Below, one piece after another: positions 21,833-35,597 of a stretch of 64,000 nt of DNA (position 1 is the first letter of the stretch; the number at the start of each line of letters is the position of its first letter). Made by a program: the position numbers and the translations under genes. The notes under the pieces were generated by a model, which was not told the origin of the DNA, ran no database searches, and saw nothing but the letters and a program-made list of their open reading frames with translations. Source of the DNA: Tilletiopsis washingtonensis (taxonomy: Eukaryota > Basidiomycota > Exobasidiomycetes > Entylomatales); NCBI RefSeq assembly GCF_003144115.1, contig NW_020312018.1:186001-250000 (forward strand). Reading direction: 5' to 3'.

Positions 21833-24800
21833 ATGGAGCGTCCTGCAGCGCCAAAGGCGACGCTGAGCCAGCAGATCCTGCGCACCTTCCGCTCGCGCTC
21901 CTCTGCGGCGGCGCCGTCGCTCGACTCGTCATCTGCGACAGCCTCCACTCTGCCGGGCAATGTGGACCGCAGCCTGGCTGTCGGCCTGTCGTCAGGCACC
22001 AAGATCCCGTCCGTCGAGACGCTGAGCCCAGATGCACCGCTCTACCCCTTCGGGCTGCCCGAGTCGGCGCCGCTCTCGCGCAGCGAGTTCGAGGTGCACG
22101 CCGCCGAGCTGCGCAAGCCGATCCCGCTCTCCCAGCCGCGCCGCGATGAAGTCACGGCCGAGCACGAGCAGCGCCTGCGCGCCATCCTCGCTGCGGTGCG
22201 CAATGCCGCCGAGAAGGAAGCCGCGCTGCAGCCCGACGAGCCCATGTCGCCGAGCTCTCCTCCCGTCGCAGCGCCTGGCAGCGCAGCGGCTGCCGCTGCC
22301 GCTGCCGCCGGCGGGGAGACACCGGCCAGCGCCGGCCCCACGACGCCGCAGATCCGGTCCAGCGACGTGTTCCGTCTGTGCATAGCGCTGCTGGGCCAGG
22401 CCAAGGACCTTCCTGTTGCCATCCGGGTGGGTGTCTGCGACCTCGTCTCGGAGAGCGTGCGCTTGTCCAGTCGCCGCGCCGCTGCGGCACCCAAGGCCCT
22501 GGCCGAGACGCGCAGCGGGGCGCCAGGCTCGCAGTCGTCAAAGACCGCCGACGGTGATCACGCGCTTGCCAACATTGATCGTGCGCTGCTGTGTCACCTC
22601 GTCTCCGACCTCTCTTCGGGCTTCGAAGAGGCGCACCCGAGCCGCGACAACGTGCTGGCTACCGCGCTGCCGGCGCTGCCATCACAGCTGCAGGCGCTCG
22701 AAGTGCTTACGAACGAGGGCCGAGACGTCGTCGCGTTTCCTGGCATCGTACAGCTGCTCGGCGACTGGCTCGGCGTAGTCTGGGCAGAGCTGCAGACGCT
22801 GCGCTCGGTAGCGCAAGCGGAAAGCAAGAAGGCGGGAGGGAAAGCTCCTGCTCCGGCCGCGGGTGAGGCCAGCACGTCTACCCAACAGGCGGGCGCCGGG
22901 CGCTTCTCTGCGGCGGCTCTGTCTGAGCAGCTGTCTCTGCGCGAGTGGAACATGCAGGCCATTCTGCACCTTGCGACGTCGATTTTCAAGTTCTCGTTCG
23001 CGCGCATCGATCTTTCCCATGTCGAGCAGCTCTACGACAAGATCTCTCGGCTCTTCCTGGGTGACGCTGGATTCGCACCCGAGACGCCGCGTCAAGCTCT
23101 CTCCCCAGCGAAGGCAGCAGCACCGGCCGCCTCGTCGCAACATCGCCGCTCGCGCTCGAAGGAGGCCAAGTCGCTCACGGACGGCTACGACTACTACGGC
23201 CTGGAAACCCTCTCGCCTTCGCCTGGCAGCCAGTCGCCCTCGCCGTCGATGACACCACACGGCGTGATGACGCCACGCCTGGCCGCATCCGAGTCTGCAC
23301 TCGGCGTCGCTGCGATCGTCGCGGCTGCGTCTGCCGCAGCTGCGGCCGGAGCAGCAGCAGCGGGCGCGTCGATCGCCCCAACGCCAGCTGTCGCGCCGAT
23401 CGTCCTCGCGACGCTGCCGCCTTCGACCCGTGCAGAGGACGTGGAGCAGGCGCCGTACCCGGTGTGTCAGCCACACGCCGAGCTGCATGCTGTCGACGTG
23501 CGCGCCCTCCTGCGCCTCTTCGACGCCACGCTTCGGTACGGCTACATGCCGCCGCCATGCGTCAATGCCGTGACACGAGTGCTGTGTGGCATTCTGGGCT
23601 ACCAGACCGCTGTAGGCGGCAACCTGGTCCTGCTCAGCGCTGATGCCTCGGCGGCGGACGAGCACGACTGGGTGCACCTTGTCGGGCCGGTCATCGCGAA
23701 TCTGCTGCGCAGCCACTGCGCTAACGCCGCGCTGCGAGTTGTGCGGCAGATGCTCGTCCTGCCGGAGACGGACTCCGCGGCGCCTGCTCCATCGCGACCG
23801 CGCGCAGACGCACCTGAAGACGTTGCCATTCTGCTCGGCGCCGTTGGCTTCCTGCGACAGGCGCTCATCGTGGTCGCCGAGCAGGCTGTCAGAGCGCCGT
23901 CCTCGACTCGCACTGAGGGCAAGCAGCAGAACGAGGACGCTCTGGCGCCGTCTATCTCGCTGCCGCTCATCCTGCCTGCTTTGCGCGGCGCTCTCAACCG
24001 ACAGGTCGACGTGCTCGACGTCGAGGTCCTCAAGCTCGTGGCCGCTCTGCTCCCGGAGAAGTCGAAGGGCAAGGACGCGGCAGACCGCCAGCCGCTCCTC
24101 GCGGAGCCTCTCTCGCACAGCGATTGGGACGCCCTCATCGATCTGACCGGCGTCGCGCGTCGGCACACCGAGGGCGGCAAGCTGAAGGGGCGAGCCGTAA
24201 GCGTCTTCGATGAGAAGGCGCCCGGCGTGAGCGCGTCGACCGGCCGAGGCCCATCGGTCTCTGCACCTGTGCTTGCGCTTTTGCACACACTCTCGCGCGT
24301 TCGGCTGGCCGGACCGACCGGAGTTCCCAGCCCCGCCGATGGCGAAGGTGGCAGCAAGCCGCTCCCCTGGACGCCGAAGCTCGCAAGCCTCTTGCTCTCG
24401 CTGGCGCCGCTGCTGCCCGACACGATCGTAGTGGACCTCATCCAGTACTTCAAGACGCAGCATCTGTGCCTGCCATGCGAGCCCAACTGGATCGCCAACA
24501 TGCGCAGCCTACTGCAGGCCTTCTTCCACCGGCACGAGAGCGCGGCGCGCGACTTCGGCGCGCTGCCTGCGCCACGAGCGCGACGTGACCTGGTCTCGCT
24601 GATCTTCGAGCACGTCTATGAGGCGGTGCAGGACTTGCCGGATGAGCGCACGACGCTCATGCTAGAGGTCATCATCCCTCTGGCGCAGAGCTCTCTCGCT
24701 GCTGAGACCGACGCAGAAGTCGAGCAGGCTGTGCGACGAGTACTCATCGAGGCAGCAGTGCTCGCCGGCTCGCAGCCGCCGGAGCTCGAGCAGCCCCTTG

Positions 24801-27800
24801 AGTCGACGCCGGCGCCGGCTGCGGAGGCAGAGGCGGAAGCACAGTCAATCGACTCGGGCGCCGAGCTCGGCCAGCAGGACAACGAGCGTCTCGCTGCTGT
24901 TGAGCTGACCGAGAGCGAACGCATATTCGGCGACATCCGGCAGCTCTTCATCAAATTGGCACGGTCCAGCGAGACCGTCAGCGGAGCGCCCATCATCAGC
25001 AGTGTCACGGCCACTGGCCACGTCAGCTTTGCCGACCCGCCGGGCTCGCACGATCGCACCCACAACTCGGGCTTTGCTTCGCACTCTCGCCAAAGCAGCG
25101 CAGGCGGCGCGCATGCCTCGAGCGGTGCTCCTTCATCCGCTGCGCCGGTCAGCGCACCGAGTCGCACGGACAGGTCCTCGCAGTCGGCGCTGGACCTGAT
25201 TACCATCTTCAACCGCATGGCCTTCTCGTCGTCTTGGGTGATGATCTCGCCGAGCGCTGGCTCTTCTGCGGTGGAGCACCGACAAGCTTGGAGCAAGAAG
25301 ACACGCGCGAGCTGTCTCACAATCTTCCGCGACCTGCTCAAGATCCTGCATCCGTCCGCCTCCGCGCGTGGCGGGGCCGGCACCGCGGAGAAAGACGTAA
25401 CGGCCGTCGCGCCGCCTTCCACGCGAACACGCCTGGCCATCCTGCAGTGGCTCGTCCGACTGCGCACCGACCGTCAGCACCGCGTGTACTTTGTCGTCGA
25501 CGTCGACGACCTCGTCGAGTCGGCTGCGACTGCTCTGCTGCGCGGACCAGGCTCGGCGCCTGCGCCGTCTGCTCTCAGTGCGATGGCGTCTCTGAGCGTG
25601 GCCCCACAGATGGAGAAGCAAGTCTCCACAGGCAGCACTGCGCCGCGGCCAGCGCGCTCGAATGTCGCAGCCACTCGCCAAGACGTGCGCGAGGGGCGCG
25701 AGCAGGTCCGCGCCGGGCCCGGTGGGCTGGACCGCTCCAAGTCACGCGCCCGCGATGCGTCGCGCGACCGTGGTCGCAATGTAGACCGTGCCACGGGCGA
25801 GACTGGACGTCTCGGCGAGCGCGAGCGCAGCAGCAGCCGCACGCGGGGCACCTCGGCGCGCAAGAATGGCCCGCAGGCTCCCGTGGAGCCGCAGGAGGCG
25901 CTCTGGCACCTGCCGCAGGAAGTCTTGTTCGAGGTGCCGCACTCTGCGCAGCGGAGCGACGTCGTCTTCACGTACATCCACCCCGAGGCCGATCCGCACT
26001 GCGCGCACGGACATGACCACGGCATCGACGATGGCGGCGAGCCCGCCGTGCCGCTGCCTGTCTCCGAGTACCTTGCGCTAGCGATCCAGATTCTCGCCGT
26101 CGAGCGCAACTGGGAGCTGGTGTCGTACCTCATCTGCCACCTGCCGCATCAATTGGCCAACAAGCATCTCTTCTGCGGTCCCAAGGCGCGCGACCAGATC
26201 ATGGCGCTTCGCAAGCAGCTGTGCAGCGACATTCTCTCGCACACGCTCGCATCGGATGTGCATCTGCCAGAGGAGGTCCGCAAGACCGACGTGTACGCCG
26301 TCAGCTACGCGATGCTCACGGTGCTCATCAGCTACCGTACGCTCTTCAGTCGCTCGCAGCAGGACGAGATGGTCGAGGCCTTCATCGTCGGCCTCAACAA
26401 GTCGCAGAACACCGCACAGCCCTGCGTGCGTGCGCTCTCCGTCTCGTGCTACGAGCTGCAGAAGTCCGTCACGCGCCTGCTGCCGTCGATGCTCGTGAAG
26501 CTCTCGACGGTCATGTCGTCGACGACGATGTCGATCCACATCCTCGAGCTGATCGCCGCCATCGGCCACATTCCTGCCTGCTACGCCAACTTCACCGAGG
26601 CGGACTACCGGCGCATCTTCGGCATGTCGCTGCAGTACCTGCAGTACCACACGCAGCTGCAGCGCACCGACGCCGAGCGCCAGCAGCAGCAGGCGCAGCA
26701 GCAGCAGGCCAGCGGCGCCGGCGGCATCACGCGCGACGACCCGCGCTCCAGCCCGGCCTCGTTCACGCTCTCGCAGTACGTCATGATGCTCGCGTACTAC
26801 AACATCAGCCTGTGGTTTATCTCGCTGCGCATCTCGGACCGCCCGAAGCACGTGCCGTACATTGCCCGCGGCCTGCTGCTCGCGAACGAGGGCCGCGAGC
26901 GCATGTCGGATCAGACCGAGGTGTGCTTCGACTTCCTTGCGCGCTTCACGCACTCCAATGCGGAGCCCAAGCCTCGCCGCTCCTTCCTCAACTCGATCGT
27001 CATGGGCTCGTCCACAGCAGTAGCCAAGGCCGCCGTGGCCGCCGCGCGCAAGGACAACAACCGCCAGTCGAAGTCCTGGCTCTTCGGCAAGGCTCTCGTG
27101 ACGGTGACGTCGCTCAAGAAGGAAGGCTGGATCGAGATCCTCGTGCGGCGCTCGTCCGGCACGATTGCTTTGCTCTGCAAGCTCGAGAACGCGCCCGTCG
27201 GCACTCTACCCGACGTCGACGGCGAGCGCATGGACTTGCCGGCCGTGCTGATGATGCAGCGCGACCCGGATAGCATGGCCAAGCCTGCCGTGATGTCACC
27301 TGCGTTGCCGCTCGCCAAGGCGACGGACCGCCGCTCGATGCGGCAGCAGGCAGAGGCACGACTGCGTGCCGGCGACCACCTGCGCTCCCGGCGTCCACTC
27401 GGCCCGGCGCACTACGGACTTGCAAGGCGTCCGCGGGCAGCTTCCTTCAGTGGCGGCCTGTCCAGCGCCTTGATCACTCGCACTGCACCGATCGACCCGT
27501 ACCGCATCGAGGCGGCCAGTGGTGACGCGCCCGCGGCCGACGAGCTCATGGCCGCGGACGTGCCTCGTGTCGGCGGACCCCAGGTCAGCGCCACCGAGTC
27601 TGCGGCCGTGCAGAGCATCAAGAGCGAGATTCTCTCGCCGAAAGCCAGCGAGCAGAAGCTGGCTGCCGACAGCTCGAGCGCTGCGCCCGAGAGCTCAGAG
27701 GCCCGACGCGGTAGTGCCGCCGGCCTTGCTGCAGCTCCCGCTGGCGCCCGTCCGGCGCGGGAGGCGGCCGTTGATCCGGGCTTCATTGCCCTGCAGCTCT

Positions 27801-28778
27801 CGGCGTTCCCGGACCTCTCGCTCGACAAGGCGCCGCTGCTGCTGCCCGACGAGCCGGCCACGGACCGTCTCATCCGTGCCGTGGACCTCACGCCCGTCGT
27901 CGACTTCCACAAGATCGGCGTGCTCTACGTCGGCCCCGGCCAGACGGAGGAGCGCCAGATCCTCGGCAACCGCACCGGCTCGCCCGCGTACGCCCGCTTC
28001 CTTTCGGGCCTCGGCGACCTCATCACGCTCAAGGGCCAGGAGGACGTCTATACAGGCGGCCTGGACCGCCAGTCCGACGAGCACGGCAAGTACGCCTACG
28101 TGTGGGGCGACGACATCTCGCAGATCGTCTACCACACCGCCACGCTGATGCCGAACCGCGACCACGATGCGGCGCACTCGGCCAAGAAGGCGCTCATCGG
28201 CAACGACTGGGTGCACGTCGTGTTCAACGAGAGCGGCGACGAGTACCGCTTCGGCACGATTCCGAGCCAGTTCAACTTTGTCAACATCGTCGTGTCGCCC
28301 AACTCGCGCGGCGGCATCAACCTCGGCTCGGTGGCGCCTGACGACAGCACGTTCTGTGAGTGCGAGGCATGCTGGACGGCCGCATCGCTCTGCTCACCGC
28401 GCTTGCACACCCAGATCGCGTCTCGCTGCAGTGCCGCCCCGGCCTGCCGAACTTCTCGCCCGTCAGCGACGGCCAGCTGGTGTCGACGAGTGCGCTGGCC
28501 GCCTTTGTGCGCATCCTCGCGCTCAACGGCAACCTCGTGAGCCAGATCGCGCTGGCCACTGGCGACACGATGCAACCGTATACCAGCAGTGCGTCATCAA
28601 ACGCTCGCCCGCATCCAGACACCGTGGCTCATCTCTTTCTCTCCGCGCAGACTGGGTCTCGCGTCTGCAGCACCTCACTCGTGCGCGCGACAAGGCAGAG
28701 GCACGCCGCGACGCCGCCCAGCAGCAACAGCAGCCCGGCGATGCGCCGCCGACGGTGCACGATCTGCGCTTCGTCTGA
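21833..28778 (+). CDS. TSC2: Tuberin (TSC2) homologue with Rap/Rheb GAP domain
   Basis: Tuberin is the GTPase-activating protein for Rheb and so restrains TORC1. Exons 21833-28355, 28415-28588 and 28651-28778 encode 2274 residues, longer than human (1807) and fission yeast (about 1340) tuberin. The N-terminal half is helical repeat with Ala/Ser-rich insertions. A tuberin domain lies at about 1355-1705 (from WHLPQEVLFEVP through EYLALAIQIL, ERNWELVSYLICHLP and CFDFLARFTHS). The RapGAP domain spans about 2022-2240: VDFHKIGVLYVGPGQ, YVWGDDISQIVYHTATLMP, IGNDWVHVVFNESGDEYRFG, with Asn2124 of GND as the expected catalytic Asn thumb, then SQFNFVNIVVSP. The first junction restores STFYRVSLQCRPGLPNFSPV, the second TSNWVSRLQ. 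The first exon is 6.5 kb without an intron. The start is the first ATG of the frame. Confidence 0.94.
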
Positions 28779-31700
28779 GCCGCTCGCCGGCAGACGTACG
28801 TGCTGGCCACTGCGCTGCTCGGTGGCCACGTCTTTGCTGCTGCCTCTCCCGCTCCGCCGCGTTCCTGCCTTGCGCAAGTCACAGAGCGTCACGTTCACAT
28901 TTGTACAGATACCCCTCACATGCCCGTCTACTTTGCTTTCGACCTTCTCTCCGCCTGTCTCGTCGACCGGGACGCACGGCGGGTCTGTGGCCACGCAGCT
29001 CGCATGCCTCGCACACTCTTCGCCTGTTCTGCTTATCGCGGGCTCGCCGGGCAGCGCCTGTTCGGCTCATCGATCAGGCGGCCCGGGCTCGAGAGAGGCT
29101 GCGCATCGAGTCTTCCAGTCCCTCGGGCCCGCGGGTTGCTGCTGCAGCTGCGCTCCCAGACTCCGCCGCTCGACTCGACATGCCCGTACCGGGGCAGCGC
29201 AGCGGCAGAGCGCCGGGCAAGAGCCGTTCCCATGCATGCGTGCGCGCATATGCAGAACGCAGAGAATGCCGGAGAAGGGTCGAGCTGGGCATGCCGCATG
29301 CTGGAATTGCATGTGGGATGTGGGTGGAGCAGGCAACCCTTGGCAGCACAAGCCACCGAGCGGTGAGACCACGCGCTCCTCGACGCTGGCCTTGCTCGCC
29401 CACGATTGCCGTGCGACCGCTCCCGAGGTGGCAGGTGAGGGCAAGACGTGCCCGTCGCCGCCTCGTGGGGTGCGTCTGCGCTACCTTCCGACGGGAGGCG
29501 CGGGGTGCCGGGTTGCCTGCGCTCTGTGCCAGTGCTGGCTCCGAGTTGCCTGCAGGCCAAAACCGGCGAATCGGTAAGTGCGGCGAGGCATGCTTCTCTG
29601 GCGTCCCCGCGAGCTGCCGAGCTTCTCCCGAGAGGCATGGCAGCCGCAGATGCTCCTTGGCGGCGCTACGGCGGCCCAGCGCCCCTGTGGATGGCTAGGC
29701 GAGCCGCGATGCGAGGCCGGCTCAGCGCCTTTCTTCTCCTTTCGCACCGACGCAACGACGGCCATCCGCATCGCAGCCTGCTCACGATAGGTCATCTGAG
29801 TCAGCGTCGATGACGACGCTGCACCACCGGCAGGACGCTGCTTCTCAGCGAGCTCTGCCGATCTAGACTGCCATGGCGGCGCAGATGCAGGCGGCGGAGC
29901 CGTGCCTGCGCGCTGCGGCACCGCTGCGTCGGGTCGTTATACCGCGGATTCTGCCTGCTGCTGCGTTGAGGGAGCGCTGCGTCTGCGAGCGGGGCCGAGC
30001 GGCACGCAGAGCAGCGTCAGGCGTGCTGCACGAAGGGTCCAGCAGCGGCTCAGCGTGCAGCGTGCAGCGACAGAGGCGACATGCAGATGCATGCAGAAGC
30101 GCCCCTGCTCTGCCCGAGCTGCATGGGAACCGGGAAGGAACGACTCGCTCGTGTGCGAGGGCAGCTCGGACCTCGTCTTTCAGCATTCCACGCCGGGTCT
30201 CGAGCGTCCAGTTGCCCAGCTCGGAGGGTCGGCTGCAGCATCAGGCTGGTGTGCTGCATCGTCGACGAGCGAGCGGCTCCGGCGGCGGGCCCTCCGGCGC
30301 GGCGGCCTTGGGTCGCCAGGTCCTCACTCTGGCTCGCATCGGCAAGAGTCCTGCAGCGCCACTACTGCTGTGGTACTATCATGGCATGCGCAGGAGCGGA
30401 GCAGGCGCCGCGGCCGGACTACCGGCAGCCGCCTGGGGCTGCTCCTCTTTCTCTTTCCTGCACCTGCACGGGAGCGCCTTTGTCGGCGTCCGAAAGACTG
30501 CCCTGCGGCTCTTGTTCTCGCAAGTGCCCCCCATGTGGAGGGGACAGGGGCAGGCAGCACGCCATCGCAGCATGCTTGGCGTCGCCGTCCCGGTTCCACC
30601 GCAGCGAAGCAGTGCCAGCATGAGCGTAGCGCCCCACGACGGCCCCGCAATGGCCGCCAGAATGCGCACAATGCTCCGGCCTGCTGTCCGTAGCGTGCAT
30701 TGCGGCTAACCCCCAGAGCCACGTCCGCCAATCGCTGGACTTGCGCCGCGACCTAGGCACCGAGGACGACGAGGTCCAGACTGCGCATACCCGACGGGTG
30801 CCCCAGCAGCGTAGAAGCGACAATGAATGGCAATCAACAGACCTGCGGCCAGCGTACGCGGTCGGCTCCAGAGCGCGCACCTGGCACGGCGGGGAGCGCT
30901 GCGCCAGCTCGGCCGTTCTGGACCCTCTTCGCGCTGCCTGTCCGGTTGGTCCTCGTCGGCCATCGATTGTCCCTTGTGCGCTGTCACAGAGCAACCTGTG
31001 GCGCACACGGCAATCCCAGCAGCCACCTGCACGGCGCCGCCGCTTGTCCGCCGCCCGTCGTGCCTCCGCGCGCTGACGTTGCGGACCTGGAACGGACGGA
31101 CATTTGAGCGCCACGGCACGTGTGTGCGGCGGTGTCTGTCCCCATGCTGAGTTGCTGCGCCGAGCGGGTCAGCCCCATGGGAGCCTGGGAGTCTAGGAGT
31201 CTGGGAGTCGAGTCGGGCGACGAGGCCCGCCGAGTGCGCTCTCGGCTCGCCGCCGGCGTTGCTGAAACTGCGCTCGACCTTGCCCCGGGTCTTGGCGCCG
31301 GCGCAGCTGCCAGTCGCGCCGGGGACGTGCCACGAGAACGGCTGTTCATCCGCCGAGCACGGACTCCCATGCTCTTCCTCGGGCAGCACGCAGGCAAGGA
31401 GGCAGGCCTCCGCGTTAGCCCAGCGTGCTGGTAAAGCGTGTCACGGACAGGACGTGCGTAGTCGCACGCTGGCAGGAATGCTGCGCTTCTGGCGCCGACG
31501 CTGCGCAGCCCGCCCTGGCCGCTGGTGCTGCTCGAGCGGCATCCGTCTCGCCAACGTCGGAGCCGTCTGGGCAGCGTCGGAGCTGCGCCGACGGCCGTTA
31601 GCGCTCGCCGGCAAAGTCAGGGCACGGCGTCGGCTGCGCGCTGCTGCGGGGCACAGCGCTATCGGCATCGGCCATGCGATGGCCCATGGGAGTCCGCAAG

Positions 31701-34700
31701 CACCCGGCGCTTCGGGGCACGCTGCGATGCTGCGAAGCGAACGCTCGCAAGCACAAAACTGAACGGCCCCAGCACATCTCACTCTCAGTGCGGTGGTACG
31801 AGCAAGGACGGGCGCAGCAGATGCCGCACGTGCAGCGAGCTAGCATGCGCATCCGCCGGCTCTGCCACGCGCGACGGCCTGTCGAGGTACCTGGCCCGCA
31901 CCGCCCATGCTTCTTGGTGTCGCCGTCATGCGCTGTGCGGCTTAGGTAAAAGCAGGGCCGCCGCCGGAGAGCTGCAGCAGAGTGAGATCTGGTCGCTGGA
32001 CGGCACCGGCAGCACAGAAGCTGCGGGAGCGGGCGGCAGCGGCGCCGGCGGTGGGCGCCGCAGTACGCACGCATGCTTCCCGGGTCCCCGAGCATGAAGC
32101 CAGAGCACGGCAGAGCGCCAACGAGCAGGCACGAGCAGCGCCAAGGGCGCGCCATTCCTTCCTCCTGCGCTCGGCGGTGCTGAGCCTTGTCACCGCCGCG
32201 AGCACGACGTCTCGAGCGGAAGATGAAGCGAGCGGATGGCTCACGCGCGTGACGCTGCCTCGCGGCGCGGCTGACATGCCCATCTCATGTCTGGGGGCCA
32301 TCGCGCTTTGCTGCGTCTGCAGCCGGACGATGTGCCTGTTGGCCCGCCGAGAGCATGGGAAGGACGCTAATGCGGGCGGGCGCCACGGCGCGCGTGCCAG
32401 GGCCCGTCCGTGCAGTGCGGGCGTGCGGCAGCTGCGGCACCGCACGAGCATCCCGGGATCGCGGCTGCGGCCGCGTCGATCAGCCGGGCACGGCGCCGCG
32501 CCCGGGAGCTGAGCGGCTGCGTCTCACCGCCATGAGACGGGAAGGACGCCCTCCCTCCCATGCCCGGATGCTGCTGCTTGCCCCGTCATGCGCTGCAACC
32601 CTGGCTGCGTCCTGGTGCTCTGCGGCCGTGCCGTGGCGATGGCCTGCGCGCCTCTGCGCATCGACAAGGCAGCCGTCGATGGTACCCCTGCGTCGCCGGC
32701 GGGGCAGCTGCGAGTACCGCCAGCGGCCGCGTTGCGCCTGTCTTTGTGCCTGCGCTGTCGCCCAGGCCGCGCCGTTTCCCCGCGAAACGCATCGGAGCGC
32801 CCGCGCAGCCGTCGGGTGGACGGCGATGCGGGATCATGATAGCTTCAGAGCTCGTCTCGGCACCGCTGGCCCAGATGCAGCGGCAGCCGTCGTCTATGGC
32901 GCCAGCGCCCGGTCACCGCAGCCGACGCTACTGCACGCAGGCCCGAGAAGACAGACGCGGCAGAACTGCAGACGGCGCCAGTGCAGCGCACGCCGGCCTG
33001 GAGCTCGGCTGCACTCACGCCGGGCACGCAGCAGCGTTCAACGCCGGCGGTGCAGGTGCTGCGGCATGCCCAGCGCTGGTGCACAGAGCCCGTCTCGGGG
33101 TGTCTGCAGGCGTGACGGCGCAGATGCCGGCGCGGCGGACGTGTCGCCGAGGGGCGATGGAGGCGCGACGGCGGCACCGCCGTTGCTGCCGCCATGCGCC
33201 GCCGCCCCCCGCGCCACGGCGCATGCCCATGTGCCTCTGCAGCTGAATGCTGCATGCTGCCATGCTGCGGCTGCTGGCTGCCTCCAGGAGCTGCTCGGCG
33301 CCGCTGCTCTGCCCCCTGGGTGTCGGCGATGCCTCGCTTCGCCGCGCCGTGCGCATTCTTGCGGCCCGCCGTGCAGCAGGCGGCTCCTTCTTGCTCTTGA
33401 TCTTGCGTCCGCTCTGCGCCTCTCCACCATCTCCCTCTTCCCTCGACGGCGCCTTCTTGCTCGCTGCCCTCGCCATCGGCGCCCCCCTCGCTGCTGACGC
33501 CGCGCCGCATCCCGACTCTTCGGGCGCGCCTCAGCTGTTCTTGCTCGGCGGCGCCGCTGCCGCTGCCGTGCCGCTGCAGCTGCACCCTGCCGCTGCATCT
33601 CGTCTGCGCTGCAGCGTGCGCGCATCTTGGCCTTGTGCCGCTCCTGCACCTGCTTCCACCTCGCCCAGCTCCGCCCAGACGGCCGCGGCAGAAGCAGCTG
33701 CCAGCGTCTGACGCCGCGCGCCGCTCAGCATCAGGGACCGCCGCGGCTCCACCTCGGCCCTGCGCTCTGCTGCACCTCACGTCTGCACCTCTGCGCTCTG
33801 CCTTCGATTTTGCACGCCGCCCGTGCCCCGACGCCCCGACGCCGACGCCGAAGCCGACGCCGAAGCTCTGCTGCTGCTGCCGCGCCGCCGCGCTGCACCT
33901 TGCTGTCGCGGGCCCGAAGCGGCGGCGCCTTCGGTCTCAGCTGCCCACTCCAGACGCTGCGACGCAGCAGCAGCAGCATCTTCCTCTCCGCACGCCCGCG
34001 CGCCCGCGGCACTCTCCCGCATCCGCTCCCTCGTCTCGTCGACGGCGCCGTGCGCTGCTCCGCTGCACTGGCTGCAGCTCAGACCTGCGCCTTCTGCGCC
34101 TTGCCCTGCACCTGCACCTGCTGCAGCGCCCGCACCGGCTGAACGTAGCGGCGCCTGCGGAGTGGCCCGAAAAGGCGCCCGCGCCCACGCCCTTCTGCCG
34201 TCGAAGGCACCTGGCAGCCGCGCGATCCCCAGACTCGACTGCGCTGCAGCGTCATCCAACCCAGGCGCCTGTCTCTCTCCTCCTCCTTCCGCTCCTCCTG
34301 CCTCTCCTCTCCTCTCCTCTTCTGCGACGCCCTTTTCGCTCGCCCTTCACTTCTACCCTCACGCGCAGCCAGGCCACCGGCCAGCTCTCTCGCGCACAGC
34401 CACGTCCTCCCGGCACTTCTCTTCCGCCCCTCTTCCTCTTCGCCGCCTGCGGCTTCTCGTGCCAGAGCGTCTCTTCGCCGCCTCTGCCTTTGCGAAGACG
34501 CCTTCGCACCGAGCTCCTCTGTCGAGCACCTAGCCCTGAGTGTCGAGGTGAGCATCTTCGCAAGGCAGCGCGTCGCCGCATCGACGACAAGGAGCACAGC
34601 CGCACGCGCGCCGCGTGCTTGGCTCTGCACTGCCGGCCGGAACCCTGGCCGCGGCCGTCTAATTCGTTCCACTTCGCCTTCTGCGCTGGTCGCTCTCGAG

Positions 34701-35286
34701 ATAGAAGCAGCAGAGTTCGGGCACCTCGCCAGCATCGAGCGGCAGATCGATCTTGCCCAAAAGCGTACCAAGGCGCGAGCGCTCTACCGGGAGCTCCTGT
34801 GTCTCCTGATTCGCGTATCGGTGCCTGCGCGCATTGTCTCGCGCCCACTCTTTCGGGCACCTCTGCCCTCCTCTCAGCGCTCCTTCGCTGCTGCGCTCCG
34901 TTCCTAGATCAACTCTACGCTTCATCGGTTCCGAGCGCAAGGCGCACACCAGCACTGCGGCCCGAGTCTGGAAGCGCAGCACATCGCACGCCGCCAGTCT
35001 CACCGCTCGCGCGTGTCTAGACCCCGGACTCCGGCCTCACTCAGGAGAGCACGCGCCTGCTCTCGCAGCGCCTCTGCGCACGTCCACGCCGGTGTTGCTT
35101 CTCGTCCGACCACGACCGCCGCATCGACACTAGCTTCGATCCATCGGCCCCTTCTGCCGCCTCGACCCGCAGCTCCACAGCTACAAGGCGCTACACGGGC
35201 TTCTGAACTGCTGTACTGGCGTTGCTGCAACAGCTGTCTCTGCGCTCTGGCAGGCTTGCGTCTTAGCGATCTGCTGGCACTCCCAG
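28779..35286. other. Gene-free region upstream of the velvet gene
   Basis: About 6.5 kb with no frame I can support. Open frames are Arg/Ala/Pro/Cys-rich, overlap on both strands and show no family motif. The longest, at 33635-35020 plus, is proline- and leucine-rich because the DNA there is pyrimidine-rich (for example 34260-34345). That pyrimidine-rich zone plus the splice signal at 35287 suggest the right part is the promoter and transcribed leader of the velvet gene. Confidence 0.5.
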
Positions 35287-35597
35287 GTGAGTAGTCTCGC
35301 TGCTGTGTGGGAAGTGGAGGTGCATGTGGGCGCTGGAAGAAGCTGCTCTAGTGCGTGCTGGCTTGGGCAGGCTGCTGGGACGCAGAGGGCTTGCAGGTCT
35401 TGAGCGCATGCGCCTCAGCGGCATGGCCTGGGCTGCAGCTGGGATGCGGGACCTCGACTGTGGTGGACAGCACAATCGGGCCAGGCACACGCTCCTTCTT
35501 GCCGCTCCACTCCATGCGCGTCGGTCGATGTGGGCGGCGCTGATTTTCGCTCGAGCTATATCAGCCCATCGTGTGCAGTACTGACGGCTTCTGCTCA
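35287..35597 (+). other. Predicted 5' UTR intron of the velvet gene
   Basis: A CAG|GTGAGTAG donor begins at 35287. A TACTGAC branch motif near 35578 is followed by acceptor TTCTGCTCAG ending at 35597, giving a 311-nt intron in the leader, 143 bp before the ATG. All three signals fit the consensus seen in the coding introns here. Removal would not touch the protein. Confidence 0.55.

Noticed and set aside
34540-34905. Plus frame with VALEIEAAEFGHLASIERQ
   Set aside because: Looks helical, but it is isolated within the velvet leader and the minus strand reads equally well.
33635-35020. 461-codon plus-strand frame upstream of the velvet gene
   Set aside because: Pro/Leu/Arg/Ser-rich translation of pyrimidine-rich DNA, no motif, and it overlaps a likely leader with splice signals.
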